64,000 nt of DNA from Shewanella sp. Isolate13 (GTDB lineage: Bacteria; Pseudomonadota; Gammaproteobacteria; Enterobacterales; Shewanellaceae), in the NCBI RefSeq assembly GCF_022398325.1, contig NZ_JAKEVD010000019.1, positions 26,685 to 90,684 on the forward strand, read 5' to 3'. The notes beneath the pieces are model-generated. The model saw only the letters and a program-made list of their open reading frames with translations. It did no database searches and had not been told where the DNA came from. Below are positions 42,362 through 52,155 of this stretch, one piece after another. Numbering within the stretch: the first letter of the stretch is position 1; every line of letters starts with the position of its first letter. The translations under genes were made by a program, and so were the position numbers.

Positions 42362-43216
42362 TTAAAGCGCGATCCCAATCCCCACTGCATTATCGAAATG
42401 ATTATAATCAGAGATCGTTAATCCATAACCGCTTTGCAGTTTCAAGTAGCCTTTTAACCCCTTGTAGATAGGAAATCGCCAGCTTAACTCCTCGTAGCCT
42501 TTGGAAAAGCCACTTTCTACTAAGTTACGGAGCGTTAAGCTAATCTGATGGTCCCCAACATACCAGTCACCTTTAACCGAACCATAGCCCATATAATCTT
42601 CAATATCGGGGTTATAGTCTATATCGGAAAAATCAGCTCTAACCCAGGGTTTAATGGTGAGTTCAAGGTCACTAAATGCTAAAGAGAACTCCAAATAAAC
42701 TCGGTTCCAACTGCGTTCGTATTCGCCGCCTTTACCGTTTGATTGATGTTCAAAGCCTATACTAGTACCCTGCCAGACTTGCTCTGAATCAGAGTGCTGC
42801 CAATACCAAAACACTTGTGGCTGATACTGTGAATCACGAAAATAAGCGGATTTATCATAAGCCTGCCAATTTGATATTTGACTATAGGCAATATAAAAAC
42901 CGTCATTGTCGGTAAATAAATTATTGGCGATACCATATTTTAAACTGATTTGAAATTGAACGTTGGTTTCGCTGATCTCGCCTTTGTTGGGGTTTTGGGG
43001 AGCGTAATAAGCTTGGTTTGCTGATTGAGTTTGATAGACAGGTAAGATGAAATTATTGTCAAATACTCTTAAGTTATAGAGATCTTCCTTAGGCGTTAAT
43101 CCTGCAATACCGGTCACCTCCTTACTTATGCTAGCCCTCTCTTCTGCCTGTATTGAGCCTACGGCCATCAAGCTTGTTAACAATATTATCGTGCTCTTTA
43201 GCTTCAAGTTATTCAT
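42362..43216 (-). CDS. pldA: Outer membrane phospholipase A
   Basis: Calcium-dependent outer-membrane phospholipase (OMPLA) that removes mislocalised phospholipids from the outer leaflet. 284 residues: signal peptide ending SIQA, then a 12-strand barrel. The active site is visible as EHQSNGKGGEYERSWNRVYLE: His and Ser of H-x-S and the Asn of SWNR. C-terminal GIGIAL fits a final beta-strand. Length is normal. Confidence 0.93.
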   Translation of the reverse strand: MNNLKLKSTIILLTSLMAVGSIQAEERASISKEVTGIAGLTPKEDLYNLRVFDNNFILPVYQTQSANQAYYAPQNPNKGEISETNVQFQISLKYGIANNLFTDNDGFYIAYSQISNWQAYDKSAYFRDSQYQPQVFWYWQHSDSEQVWQGTSIGFEHQSNGKGGEYERSWNRVYLEFSLAFSDLELTIKPWVRADFSDIDYNPDIEDYMGYGSVKGDWYVGDHQISLTLRNLVESGFSKGYEELSWRFPIYKGLKGYLKLQSGYGLTISDYNHFDNAVGIGIAL

Positions 43217-43403
43217 CCCCTATTAAATAAGCGCCTTCCAGTAATAAAAAAGACACTGGGCGCTTGATTCAAACTCACCTCAATGTCCTAATATATTGGA
43301 TTAATTCCTGTTTTTATAGCGCCAATCGCTTATTCCACAACTTAATTATTCTAAAAACCTCGTAAATGGTGATAAGCATAACCAACTGAGTAAACTCTAG
43401 CCC

Positions 43404-45398
43404 CTACATATAGATAAACTGGCGATAAAGCACAATCAATTGCTCACGAATAAGCTTGGCCTGCTCGGCCCCTTCTTCATCCACCAACTGCAGTAACTCC
43501 TTCTCTTTTGCGGTGATCTGTTGGCAAAGCTCAGATAGGCTTTCACAAAATTTGGCTCTGTCCACCGCGCCAGCAGCAATATGAGTTTGGGCGTCAGAAT
43601 CAAGTTTACGCTTAGACGAACTCGGCACTATGCCATTAGCCATGTTATACAGCATCTGATGGCCTCGCCGCTCCGAAGACTCATCTATCGCTTTTTGCAT
43701 AGCTGCAGTCATTTTGTCGGCATACAGAATCGCCTTACCGTTTTCATTACGGGCGGCTCGTCCGATAATCTGAATCAAGGCCTGCTCGGAGCGTAAAAAG
43801 CCCGCATGATCAGCATCCAGTACTGCCACCAAGGATGCCTCAGGGATATCGAGCCCTTCTCGCAATAGGTTAATACCAATGAGTACATCATAAGCTCCGG
43901 TGCGAAGTGCTTCGATAATCTCCACTCTGTCACTGGTTTTTACATCGGAATGCAGGTAACTGACCTTTATTCCTTTGGCGGCGATAAAGTTATTAAGCGT
44001 CTCGGCGCTTTTCTTGGTTAATGTAGTCACGAGTGTCCGTTCGTTACGGGCCACTCTTAGCTCTATCTCCTTAACCAAGTCTTCAAGATCATTCTCACAG
44101 GGGCGAATTTCAATTTCAGGATCCAGTAGTCCGGTCGGGCGGATGATCTGCTTAAACACATGCTGGTTAGATTTATCAAGCTCATAACGGCCCGGCGTTG
44201 CCGAGACAAAAATCGTCTGCGGCTTTATCTGCTCAAATTCGGCAAAGCTTAATGGCCGATTATTTCGCGCGGAGGGCAGACGGAAGCCAAAATCGATTAA
44301 GGTATTCTTACGACTCTGATCGCTCTTATACATGGCCGAAATTTGCGGCACCATCACATGGGATTCGTCGATAAACAGTAAACCATCTTTGGGTAAGTAA
44401 TCGAACAGTGTCGTGGGCGGCAAGTTAGGATCGCGCTGATTTAGATAAGAAGCGTAGTTTTCTATACCGGGACAATAGCCTTGCAGGCGAAGGAGATCGA
44501 GATCGGATATCGTCCGCTCATATAATCTTGCAGCCTCGGTTAGCCTATTTTCAGCCGTAAGTACTGCAACCTGCGCTTCCATATCTTTCATGATCTGCTC
44601 GCAGGCCTTTTCGACCTGCTCAACCGACACCGAATAAAGGGTTTTAGGCGACACATAATACTCGTCGATATCCGCAAGCTTTTCACCACTGATGGCATCG
44701 ATCCAATAGAGTTTGTTCAAATGACCGTTTTCTATTTCAAGGGTCAGCGCCTTATGTTCAGAATCCGCCGGAAAGATATCAACCGCGCGTTCACGAACTA
44801 AATATGTCGCTCGATTAATTGTGCGATTACAGCGGCTATACTGCAGCCTTTCTAAACGCTCAATTAGCTCCTCAGTCTCAATAGCCTGCCCTTGGCTGAG
44901 CTTAAGCTGAAGGGCGCGGTAGGCTTCTGGATCCCCTAAACCATATACCGACGATACCGATGCCACGACAATCACATCTCTACGTTCAATCAAGGCCTTA
45001 GTGGTAGATAGACGTAAACGCTCTAGATGTTCATTTATCGCAGAATCCTTACGAATGAACCGGTCGCTACCGGGAAGGTAGACTTCAGGCTGGTAATAAT
45101 CGTAATAGGAGACAAAAAATTCAACGGCGTTTTCGGGGAAAAAGTGCCGCATCTCACTATAAAGCTGTGCAGCCAATGTCTTGTTGTGGGCCAAGATGAT
45201 GGTCGGCCGTTTAAGCCTATGGATAACATTGGCAACGGTGAAAGTTTTACCCGAACCCGTCACGCCTTTTAATGTTTGGTGAGTTACCCCTTTTTCAATT
45301 CCATCAATTAAACGCGCTATGGCTTCAGGTTGATCCCCAGATGGCGGATAGCTTGAATGTAAAATGAACTGATTCTTAGAACGCTGTGAATTAGACAT
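43404..45398 (-). CDS. uvrB: UvrABC excinuclease subunit B
   Basis: Central damage-recognition helicase of nucleotide excision repair. 664 residues. Walker A is GVTGSGKT; the beta-hairpin region has YYDYYQPEVYLPGSD; DEAD-type motif is FIDESHVMVPQ; motif VI is QIIGRAARN. The C-terminal UVR domain (EEGAEQAKLIREQLIVLYR) is present, so UvrC binding is retained. I saw no CTGT-N8-ACAG LexA site within 120 bases upstream. Confidence 0.97.
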   Translation of the reverse strand: MSNSQRSKNQFILHSSYPPSGDQPEAIARLIDGIEKGVTHQTLKGVTGSGKTFTVANVIHRLKRPTIILAHNKTLAAQLYSEMRHFFPENAVEFFVSYYDYYQPEVYLPGSDRFIRKDSAINEHLERLRLSTTKALIERRDVIVVASVSSVYGLGDPEAYRALQLKLSQGQAIETEELIERLERLQYSRCNRTINRATYLVRERAVDIFPADSEHKALTLEIENGHLNKLYWIDAISGEKLADIDEYYVSPKTLYSVSVEQVEKACEQIMKDMEAQVAVLTAENRLTEAARLYERTISDLDLLRLQGYCPGIENYASYLNQRDPNLPPTTLFDYLPKDGLLFIDESHVMVPQISAMYKSDQSRKNTLIDFGFRLPSARNNRPLSFAEFEQIKPQTIFVSATPGRYELDKSNQHVFKQIIRPTGLLDPEIEIRPCENDLEDLVKEIELRVARNERTLVTTLTKKSAETLNNFIAAKGIKVSYLHSDVKTSDRVEIIEALRTGAYDVLIGINLLREGLDIPEASLVAVLDADHAGFLRSEQALIQIIGRAARNENGKAILYADKMTAAMQKAIDESSERRGHQMLYNMANGIVPSSSKRKLDSDAQTHIAAGAVDRAKFCESLSELCQQITAKEKELLQLVDEEGAEQAKLIREQLIVLYRQFIYM

Positions 45399-45771
45399 AA
45401 GAAGTGACCCTTAGCTCGCTTGTAATACACACCTTTCATAAATATATGATTCGGTAATTGCCGCGCTGAGACGATTACAACGGCGTGTATTAACTATAGA
45501 ACATCAAGCTTAGTTAAGATCTAGCTAAAACAGCCTATCAAAACAAATACTAAAGGAAGTGCAATAAACGCTCTAAGCGTCAAATCGGTTAACAGTAGTC
45601 AAAAATAATCACACCAAAAACCAACTCTACCCTAGACACAAACACACCATTTAATGCAGTAAATAGGTTACTCCCTTTTTTAAGGGGTTATCACCAACCA
45701 CACAGAAAAACCATACCCATCAAAAAATCTGAAAGCTCAGGTTGACTCCACTGCTCCTGGAAATAAGAGAA
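45399..45771. other. Non-coding region between uvrB and the helicase gene
   Basis: 373 bases. It must hold the uvrB promoter (minus strand) and the 3' end of the helicase gene's transcript. No ORF, tRNA or clear hairpin seen. Confidence 0.4.
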
Positions 45772-48765
45772 CTAGGCAGCAGCTTCCGATACTTTATCTG
45801 CAACATTAGCAATATCACTCGTTGTATAGTGACAGCTATTAGCGTCACCTCTTCGGTGCAGACTACAGGCTAAAAATTGCCTATTGGTTTTGCCATTCGT
45901 GCGTAGAACCAGCTTACCTGTGAGGCACTCAGGGCAGACTAAAAGCCGATGATTGCATTTGCCACTCGTGCAGTAGTGATGTGTTTCATTTCTAACCATT
46001 GGTGCACCATGACAAACAGCGCAAGCATCAAGTTTGGTATCACAATACTCTTGGCCTAAAGAACAGCGATAGAACAGACCGAAACGTCCCTCTTTTGGAA
46101 TAAGCTTACCCTCATTACAATTTGGGCAGCATAAAGCATCGTTATACATAGGCGCTAGCTCGTTCGGGTAAACACAAATATCGGCCTGATAACTACGAAG
46201 CTCTTTGACAAACACAGACTCTTTACCTAACTCAGCCTGCACAAACACCCTTTTTTTAGCGCGAGATAATGCTACATAAAACAGGCGGCGCTCCTCAGTA
46301 TCGGCGAAACCATCGAGCTTAGGTAACAGTGCCTCAAGGATCGGGTCGCTATCAATTTTGCAGGGGAAGCCATATTTGTCGTCGTTAACATCAAGCACTA
46401 TTACAAAGTCAGCCTGCTTACCTTTAGAGGCATGAGCTGAAAAACCAGAGATCGCAAACTGCGGATAGCGACGCTGCCAACTCGTTAGCTCTTTTAAGGA
46501 GGCATTAAAGCGCGCAATCACCATTACCGTGGCCCGCTTTGGGCTGTCTTGTTGACTGGTGATCTCAACAATACTGTCGAACGCCTGAGTTAATGCTGTT
46601 TCTTTATTGTTGATCAATAAGCACACTTCAGGGTTATCACTCACACTATGGGTGGTAAGTCGCTTCTTTAACTGGGCTGGGTTTGCCTGAATAAACTGTG
46701 AGGCCACCTTTTCGATTCTATCGTTAAATCTAAAAGTTTTATCCAGCATTACAGTTTTAGACACCCCAAAGGTTTGGCTAAACTGGGTGGTTAAATTAAG
46801 GTCGCTACCGGTAAATCGGTAGATTGCCTGCCAGTCATCCCCAACGCAGAACAGAGCGCAGTCTGGCGTTGAATCCCTTAACTGAGTCACCAACTTGGCG
46901 CGCTCAGGCGATATATCCTGAAACTCGTCGACCATGATGTATTTGAATCGAAAGCGATCGCTAGTTCGTTGATGGAAGTCTTTTGCACGACTAATCTTAA
47001 GCGCCTCGCCTATCATGTCGGAAAAATCTAATGTGCTAAGGGACTTAAGATGCGCCTCATAGCGATCATAAACCCACCTGAACAAATGCAGGAATGCCTT
47101 CCACCTTAGTTGGTTATAAGTAACTAGCTTCTTGTCTGAACCTGTTGCCATCTTTAACGACTCAAGCTTGGCAAAGGTATAACCTGATGACTTAAACAGC
47201 CCCAAAAAGCTCGACATTAACCGACTGACATTACGATAAACGCCCAAGTGCTTAACCTGAGCAAATACAGCTTCGGGTGAAATAGGTTTGAACAATTGCT
47301 GTTCGCCAAGTCCGATTTCTGCCGCGCGCTCACACAGTAACGCTTCCAGACACTTCTCTAAACCACCATCATTCCGATAATCGGCTTGCCAGCTAAAGGT
47401 TTGTAGTAAGCAGGTACCATGCTGTTGATGCAGGGCGATTTTCCACTGCATGCTTTGGTTATAGGACTCTTTATCTATGTTGTGACGGGTATTGCCCTGC
47501 TTATCAACGCCAAAATGTTCTAGGTAAGCATCAAGGATAGGAATATAAAAGTCCGGTTGATACACACTCTTACCCGGCTCTGTTACCTCGACGCCATGTT
47601 TTGATAGGTACTTAGGTTCATATTCAAATTCAATCCCATGGGTATAGAGATAGTTACAGATCCTCAGCTCTTGAAAGCTTTTAACTAAGTCGCCCGATAA
47701 TGCGCGGATCTCGTTATTTTTAAGATAGGCGCGATATTGCCCTTCAGTCGCAAAGTCGAGTTCATTAACTTGCGGATACAGATAGCGACCAAAATAATCG
47801 GCGACAGGATCGGCCATTTTTGGGTCGGCAACGATGTCATCGATCTGTTGATCGACAAATTGCGTCAAACGTTTATCGTCACTCGCTAGTACCGACACTT
47901 GAGTCGAGCTATTTAGATAATACTGAATGATCTCCTTGCCCAGCGCGTGGAAAGTACTGACTTTAACACCTGTCAAGCCTTGCGCGCCCATTGCCGTCAT
48001 CCTTTGCTCAAGCTCCACTCTGGCATCTTTACCATAGGCTAACATCAAGATCTCTTCGGGCCTTGCTAGCCCCTGAGCCACCAAATACGCAGCCTTTGCC
48101 GCCATAGTGCTAGTCTTACCCGTTCCAGCTCCGGCGATCACTAAAGTATTATTCTCATCGACGACACACGCCTCGCGCTGCAATGGCGTCAAAGGATGCG
48201 CCTCTAATGAGTCAAACAGCTCTTGATAACCATCGAGCTGTTTTTGCTGCCACCACTGGTTATATTTTTCCGTAAAAGCTTCGGGCTGCTTAATAAATTT
48301 TGCTAAGCGACAGTTAAAGGGGTTGGTGTCGAACCCCAGCTTTTTGAAATGTTCTACATGGTTTAATGATGCTAAAGAAGCTTGAAAATCACGTTGTAGT
48401 CGGCTCTTATCAGAGTCCCTTAAATAGCGCTTATGCTGAGCAAAGGTATGGTCGAAGCGGGTTATATCGGCAATTAGCTCGTCATAAGTCCGTTGTAGTC
48501 CGACTTTGCTATGTAATAAGTGGTTATATAAGGCGTGTTGAAATAGAGGTTTACTATCGATAAAGCGGAAAAAGCTAAAGCGTTTATCCCCCCAAACTAA
48601 GATTTGGGTGAACCAGCCTTCTCGTACTTCAACGGTTTCATCAAACTCTGGATAGGGGTAAATCTTGCCATTAATAGTCAGGCCCTGCTCGCAAAGCTTG
48701 GCACCGTTACAGAAAAATATCCCTTGTAGGAATCCAAATTCAACAGCATGTCGCCTAAGCTCCAT
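45772..48765 (-). CDS. UvrD/Rep-family helicase, helicase IV-like with C-terminal zinc ribbons
   Basis: Superfamily 1 DNA helicase, 997 residues, longer than E. coli HelD (684). Walker A VIAGAGTGKTSTMAAKAAYL (about residue 209), motif II VDEFQDISPERAK, motif III GDDWQAIYRFTGSD, and motif VI YVALSRAKKRVFV. Between motifs Ia and II lies an inserted segment with YEPKY, YQPDFYIP and YLEHFGVDKQG, a pattern reminiscent of PD-(D/E)XK nuclease folds. After the helicase come three cysteine clusters (CPNCNEGKL, CAVCHGAP, CPECLTGKL) like topoisomerase zinc ribbons. GAGG lies 6 bases before ATG. Confidence 0.9.
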   Translation of the reverse strand: MELRRHAVEFGFLQGIFFCNGAKLCEQGLTINGKIYPYPEFDETVEVREGWFTQILVWGDKRFSFFRFIDSKPLFQHALYNHLLHSKVGLQRTYDELIADITRFDHTFAQHKRYLRDSDKSRLQRDFQASLASLNHVEHFKKLGFDTNPFNCRLAKFIKQPEAFTEKYNQWWQQKQLDGYQELFDSLEAHPLTPLQREACVVDENNTLVIAGAGTGKTSTMAAKAAYLVAQGLARPEEILMLAYGKDARVELEQRMTAMGAQGLTGVKVSTFHALGKEIIQYYLNSSTQVSVLASDDKRLTQFVDQQIDDIVADPKMADPVADYFGRYLYPQVNELDFATEGQYRAYLKNNEIRALSGDLVKSFQELRICNYLYTHGIEFEYEPKYLSKHGVEVTEPGKSVYQPDFYIPILDAYLEHFGVDKQGNTRHNIDKESYNQSMQWKIALHQQHGTCLLQTFSWQADYRNDGGLEKCLEALLCERAAEIGLGEQQLFKPISPEAVFAQVKHLGVYRNVSRLMSSFLGLFKSSGYTFAKLESLKMATGSDKKLVTYNQLRWKAFLHLFRWVYDRYEAHLKSLSTLDFSDMIGEALKISRAKDFHQRTSDRFRFKYIMVDEFQDISPERAKLVTQLRDSTPDCALFCVGDDWQAIYRFTGSDLNLTTQFSQTFGVSKTVMLDKTFRFNDRIEKVASQFIQANPAQLKKRLTTHSVSDNPEVCLLINNKETALTQAFDSIVEITSQQDSPKRATVMVIARFNASLKELTSWQRRYPQFAISGFSAHASKGKQADFVIVLDVNDDKYGFPCKIDSDPILEALLPKLDGFADTEERRLFYVALSRAKKRVFVQAELGKESVFVKELRSYQADICVYPNELAPMYNDALCCPNCNEGKLIPKEGRFGLFYRCSLGQEYCDTKLDACAVCHGAPMVRNETHHYCTSGKCNHRLLVCPECLTGKLVLRTNGKTNRQFLACSLHRRGDANSCHYTTSDIANVADKVSEAAA

Positions 48766-48859
48766 CTACAACCTCTAACTGATAAATGACTGCGGCATAG
48801 TAGCAACTAATATCGGCTGCAAATAGGCAAAACTCAGTCATCAAACGCCGTCCGCTTAA

Positions 48860-48889
48860 AAATTTACCACTTCTAAGATGTGTAAATTT
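48860..48889. promoter_or_regulatory. Inverted repeat upstream of the helicase gene
   Basis: AAATTTAC and GTAAATTT, perfect 8-bp half-sites 14 bases apart, in the 375-base region between the divergent helicase gene and the small secreted protein gene. Could be an operator; nothing else was found in this region except AT-rich promoter-like DNA. Confidence 0.35.
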
Positions 48890-49141
48890 GTCTATTAAAT
48901 CAGCAGGCTAAACAAGTCTGCGCTTTTTAGCTTTTTTTACATCTAAAATATACGTTTCAAGCGTGACTAACCACACAAAAACAAACCGTACCCGACTAAC
49001 TTAAGCTTAGAGTCACATATCTAATAATCAGTAAATGCTAGCCTCTATCACCAGTTCATAGCACGCCACACATTAAAGAATGCTATGCCATATCATCTAG
49101 ATAACAGCTCCAATGATGGAATGAAAAAAGGGTTTATCATA

Positions 49142-49483
49142 ATGAAAAAAGTACTAATTGCAGGTCTTGTAAGCTGTCTATTGGCAGGTAACGCTGCCGC
49201 TGAGAACCTAGACAAAGAAACAGCGCTTGGCATGGCAAGCCTCATGATCTGTACAACTTTTTATGCCGAACATGATATGCAAATCGAAGGCAGTATTGTT
49301 GGCCAGTCTATGATGGCTCATAAAAATGCAGGCATTGAAGAGATGATCATGTCTAAAGAAACCAGTGAAGCACTCGATGCCTACATGAACCAATTCAAAG
49401 CGGCTAACAAAGAGCAGCAAATTAAACTGTGTGATGAAGCGATAAAGTTCGCTCGTGAAAGTGATTTTGTACCTGCTGAATAA
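49142..49483 (+). CDS. Small secreted protein of unknown function
   Basis: 113 residues with a clear signal peptide (MKKVLIAGLVSCLLAGNAAA-ENL). The mature part of about 93 residues is helical and acidic with two cysteines (MICTTFY and KLCDEAIK), which may form a disulphide. No family recognised. ATG at 49142 is chosen because the signal peptide then starts normally; an in-frame ATG 7 codons upstream is possible. Followed by a terminator, so monocistronic. Confidence 0.72.
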   Translation: MKKVLIAGLVSCLLAGNAAAENLDKETALGMASLMICTTFYAEHDMQIEGSIVGQSMMAHKNAGIEEMIMSKETSEALDAYMNQFKAANKEQQIKLCDEAIKFARESDFVPAE

Positions 49484-49528
49484 GCCGCAGTTATCTGCCC
49501 GCAGAGACAAATAACAATTGAATAATAA

Positions 49529-49556
49529 GATAACCCCTCTCGGGGTTATCTTTTTT
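49529..49556 (+). terminator. Terminator after the small secreted protein gene
   Basis: AGATAACCCC / GGGGTTATCT stem with a 4-base loop and TTTTTT, 45 bases after the stop. Confidence 0.9.
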
Positions 49557-49627
49557 ACCGCTGTCCGACAGCGGCCTGCATTACAAAACCTGGGCAAATT
49601 AAGCGACCCACTTAAGCAGCTAAAACA

Positions 49628-50788
49628 TCAATTAGCGGTCCTTTGATTACGGGTATAAGTTGGGATCTCAAGCTCCTCATCATGACGATCTTCATTTGCA
49701 CCAGTCACCGCTTTCTGCTTTAAAAAATCATGTAAGTTTAACAACTCTGAAGTATCGAAACGCGTTTTAAGGGGCTTGGTTTGAGGTTCAGCAGCTTCAG
49801 CGTTGTGCTCGTCAAGCAAACCGTTTTCCGCTTCTTGCATGCCAGTAGCAATCACCATCAACTCAAGTTCACAATCTAGCTCAGGCACAATTGTCAGTCC
49901 AATAATCACCATTGCGCTTGGATCAAGCTGCTTAAGCAAGGTTTCGCCAATACTATTGTATTGACTTAGCTCAATACTCTCTGTTGCCATAACGCTCACA
50001 ATCGCACCTTTCGCTTTGCAAAGGTTAACCTTTTCTAGCAAGGGGTTTTTAAGGGCCTTATCAATAGTCAATTGCAGATCTTCCCCTGCCATCTGCCTAG
50101 CAACGCCCATTGCGGCACGCCCTTGATGACTCACCACAGCGATAAAATCATTGAGATCGATATTGATCAAACCCGACTGACTGATTGTGGTCGTTAACCC
50201 CTGCAATACGTCCTGTAAAATGCGGTTACTCTCATAAAAGGCATTCACAACGCTGATTTTCTTATCAAGTGCTTTAAGCAACTGATCATTAGGTAACACT
50301 ATCACCGCGCTCGCATACTGGATTAACTCATCAACGCCAGCTTGAGCCAGCTGACCTCGTTGAGATCCCTCAAAGCTAAATGGCGTCGTCACTACCGCTA
50401 CCAAGGGTTTATTGAACTCTTTAGCAATAGACGCCATAAAAGGGATCGCCCCTGTGCCAGTACCACCGCCCATGCCTCCGGTCACAAAGATGACATCTGC
50501 CAGCTCAATATGCTCTCGAAGCTGCGTTTGCGACTCTTCTGCTGCCTCATAACCTTTTTGCGGCCTAGCACCTGCCCCAAGCCCTTTAGTAGCCTCAAGC
50601 CCTATCTGCAAACGTGTGCTACAACTTGAGATCTGTAAAGACTGGGCGTCGGTATTAACGGCAATCAACTCGACGTTGTCGGCTAAAGGGGACTGGCTAA
50701 GCTGATTGATAGTATTACAGCCACAGCCTCCCACACCAAAAACGGCAATTTTCGGTGTTTGACTGTTTTGTGGGACTAGATCGAACAT
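49628..50788 (-). CDS. Second FtsZ-family GTPase (FtsZ paralogue)
   Basis: 386-residue tubulin/FtsZ homologue standing outside any division gene cluster. Nucleotide-binding signature GGMGGGTGTG (residues 104-113), N-terminal VFGVGGCGCNTINQL, and VNTDAQSLQ are FtsZ-like. The catalytic T7 loop is NIDLND (Asn209, Asp211, Asp214), so polymer-dependent GTP hydrolysis should be possible. After a short variable linker the C-terminus ends ELEIPTYTRNQ, resembling the FtsZ tail peptide that binds FtsA/ZipA. The N-terminal residue pattern differs from the housekeeping FtsZ (many changed cysteines and LEATKGLGAG-like loop kept). Preceded by a WYL regulator gene; its ribosome binding site GAGGAG lies inside a hairpin. 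Confidence 0.88.
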   Translation of the reverse strand: MFDLVPQNSQTPKIAVFGVGGCGCNTINQLSQSPLADNVELIAVNTDAQSLQISSCSTRLQIGLEATKGLGAGARPQKGYEAAEESQTQLREHIELADVIFVTGGMGGGTGTGAIPFMASIAKEFNKPLVAVVTTPFSFEGSQRGQLAQAGVDELIQYASAVIVLPNDQLLKALDKKISVVNAFYESNRILQDVLQGLTTTISQSGLINIDLNDFIAVVSHQGRAAMGVARQMAGEDLQLTIDKALKNPLLEKVNLCKAKGAIVSVMATESIELSQYNSIGETLLKQLDPSAMVIIGLTIVPELDCELELMVIATGMQEAENGLLDEHNAEAAEPQTKPLKTRFDTSELLNLHDFLKQKAVTGANEDRHDEELEIPTYTRNQRTAN

Positions 50789-50792
50789 GGCG

Positions 50793-50831
50793 ATCTCCTC
50801 GATACTTACCTATTGATAGTACCGAGGAGAT
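50793..50831 (-). promoter_or_regulatory. Hairpin masking the ribosome binding site of the FtsZ paralogue
   Basis: Two 14-base arms, 50793-50806 and 50818-50831, match at 13 of 14 positions around an 11-base loop. On the minus-strand mRNA the downstream arm contains the Shine-Dalgarno GAGGAG of the FtsZ-like gene and ends 4 bases before its ATG; the upstream arm overlaps the WYL gene stop codon. It could also be a DNA operator. Confidence 0.65.
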
Positions 50832-51859
50832 TAACTGACAGCTGCGACAAACTCGGTCGTAGCGTTATGATATTTATTATTAATTTTACTGATTAATCGG
50901 CTAAAGTGGTTACGCAGTTTTTGCGGAGCGATTACCTCGACACTGTCTGCCATGCTCCATAAGAACTCACGTAATTTGGGCGTATCATAAACACTGGCAC
51001 AGACTCGATAATAGCCATTGGCCAAACGCTCAACCTGTTGGTCATCACTTAATCTAGCATTGCGCTGAATAAAGTTGGCCGATGGCGAAAGCTGGAGTTC
51101 TAACGCAATCAAGGTCGTTTTACTTTCTTCACCGCTAAGTTCGATGTCAAAATCATCACGAGTGACCGCTGTTGTATCGAGCAGACGAATATTACGCATT
51201 AAGTTAATCGGTTTGGCATAGCGCTTTGTATGATACGTCCCCACCGTAAACGCCAACATAATCACTCCGCCCGAGATCTTAATTCCCTCAGGGTTAATAG
51301 GACGGTAGTCAATCCAATAACTCTTACCTTTAATAAAACGTTGGATTTCACAGGCAATTTGTCGCTTATTTAAGAGCGCATCCTGCACTATCTCAAGCGC
51401 TTTCGGGTCGTGATCTTCATAGGTAATAGGCAAAGGTTCAGGTAACTGAGCCACCCTACACGCCCAATAAAGCCACGGATTATCAGGATCGCTACCGAGC
51501 ACTTGATCGGCACGCTCAAAATAGGGAGTAAGCTGTTTAACACTTTGTGGCGGCAACAACTGACTAGCACTGTGCTTTAAGGTATGAAACGCCAGCGCCA
51601 TATGCTGATCCATCAAGGTTAAGTTAAGGCCACGCCAACAAGCTGCAATAGACCAGCCAAAAGGTTTACACCTATCATCCATCACGAGGCCGAATAGCCC
51701 CATATCGTGCATCGCTTTTAGCTCACGCTGCACCGTTCTTAGGCCAACGTTGTAATCACGGTTGTTTAGCTTCTCAGTAATATCATTTGCGGTGATCCGT
51801 CTTGGATGACGAGGGATCTGCTCAAGCATGGCGATCTGGCGTTGAATATTGGTTTGCAT
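50831..51859 (-). CDS. WYL-domain transcriptional regulator
   Basis: 342 residues: an N-terminal DeoR-like winged helix-turn-helix (RITANDITEKLNNRDYNVGL, RTVQRELKAM; about residues 18-55) and a central-to-C-terminal WYL sensor domain with a C-terminal extension (WYL-containing regulator architecture). WYL proteins bind nucleic acids or nucleotides and often control phage-defence or DNA-damage genes. ATG at 51859 is preferred over the adjacent TTG. It is transcribed just ahead of the FtsZ-like gene with 42 bases between, so they form a likely operon. Confidence 0.87.
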   Translation of the reverse strand: MQTNIQRQIAMLEQIPRHPRRITANDITEKLNNRDYNVGLRTVQRELKAMHDMGLFGLVMDDRCKPFGWSIAACWRGLNLTLMDQHMALAFHTLKHSASQLLPPQSVKQLTPYFERADQVLGSDPDNPWLYWACRVAQLPEPLPITYEDHDPKALEIVQDALLNKRQIACEIQRFIKGKSYWIDYRPINPEGIKISGGVIMLAFTVGTYHTKRYAKPINLMRNIRLLDTTAVTRDDFDIELSGEESKTTLIALELQLSPSANFIQRNARLSDDQQVERLANGYYRVCASVYDTPKLREFLWSMADSVEVIAPQKLRNHFSRLISKINNKYHNATTEFVAAVS

Positions 51860-52155
51860 CAAACGTTCTCTAATTAACCTGAGCCGCTAGCATAATACCA
51901 CGCTGCGACAAAATTTGACGCAGCGAAATAGTTTTCACCTAATTCAATCATGTTATGCCAATTGAGCCATGACATTCAGTCTGAAATAGCTCTAGATTAA
52001 TCACAGAAGTGTTTGTTACCTTTGGCTATAGTTAACCCTGTTCATAACCATTCATTGTATGAACTAGATTAATCCAGCGCTTAACACCTTTATGGCTAAT
52101 GGTAAAAGCCAAAGCAGTAAGGTAAATCACTAAATCTTCTTTGGAGTTCTGTTTA

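Noticed and set aside
45399..45520. LexA (SOS) box expected upstream of uvrB
   Set aside because: No CTGT-N8-ACAG or close variant was seen in the first 120 bases.
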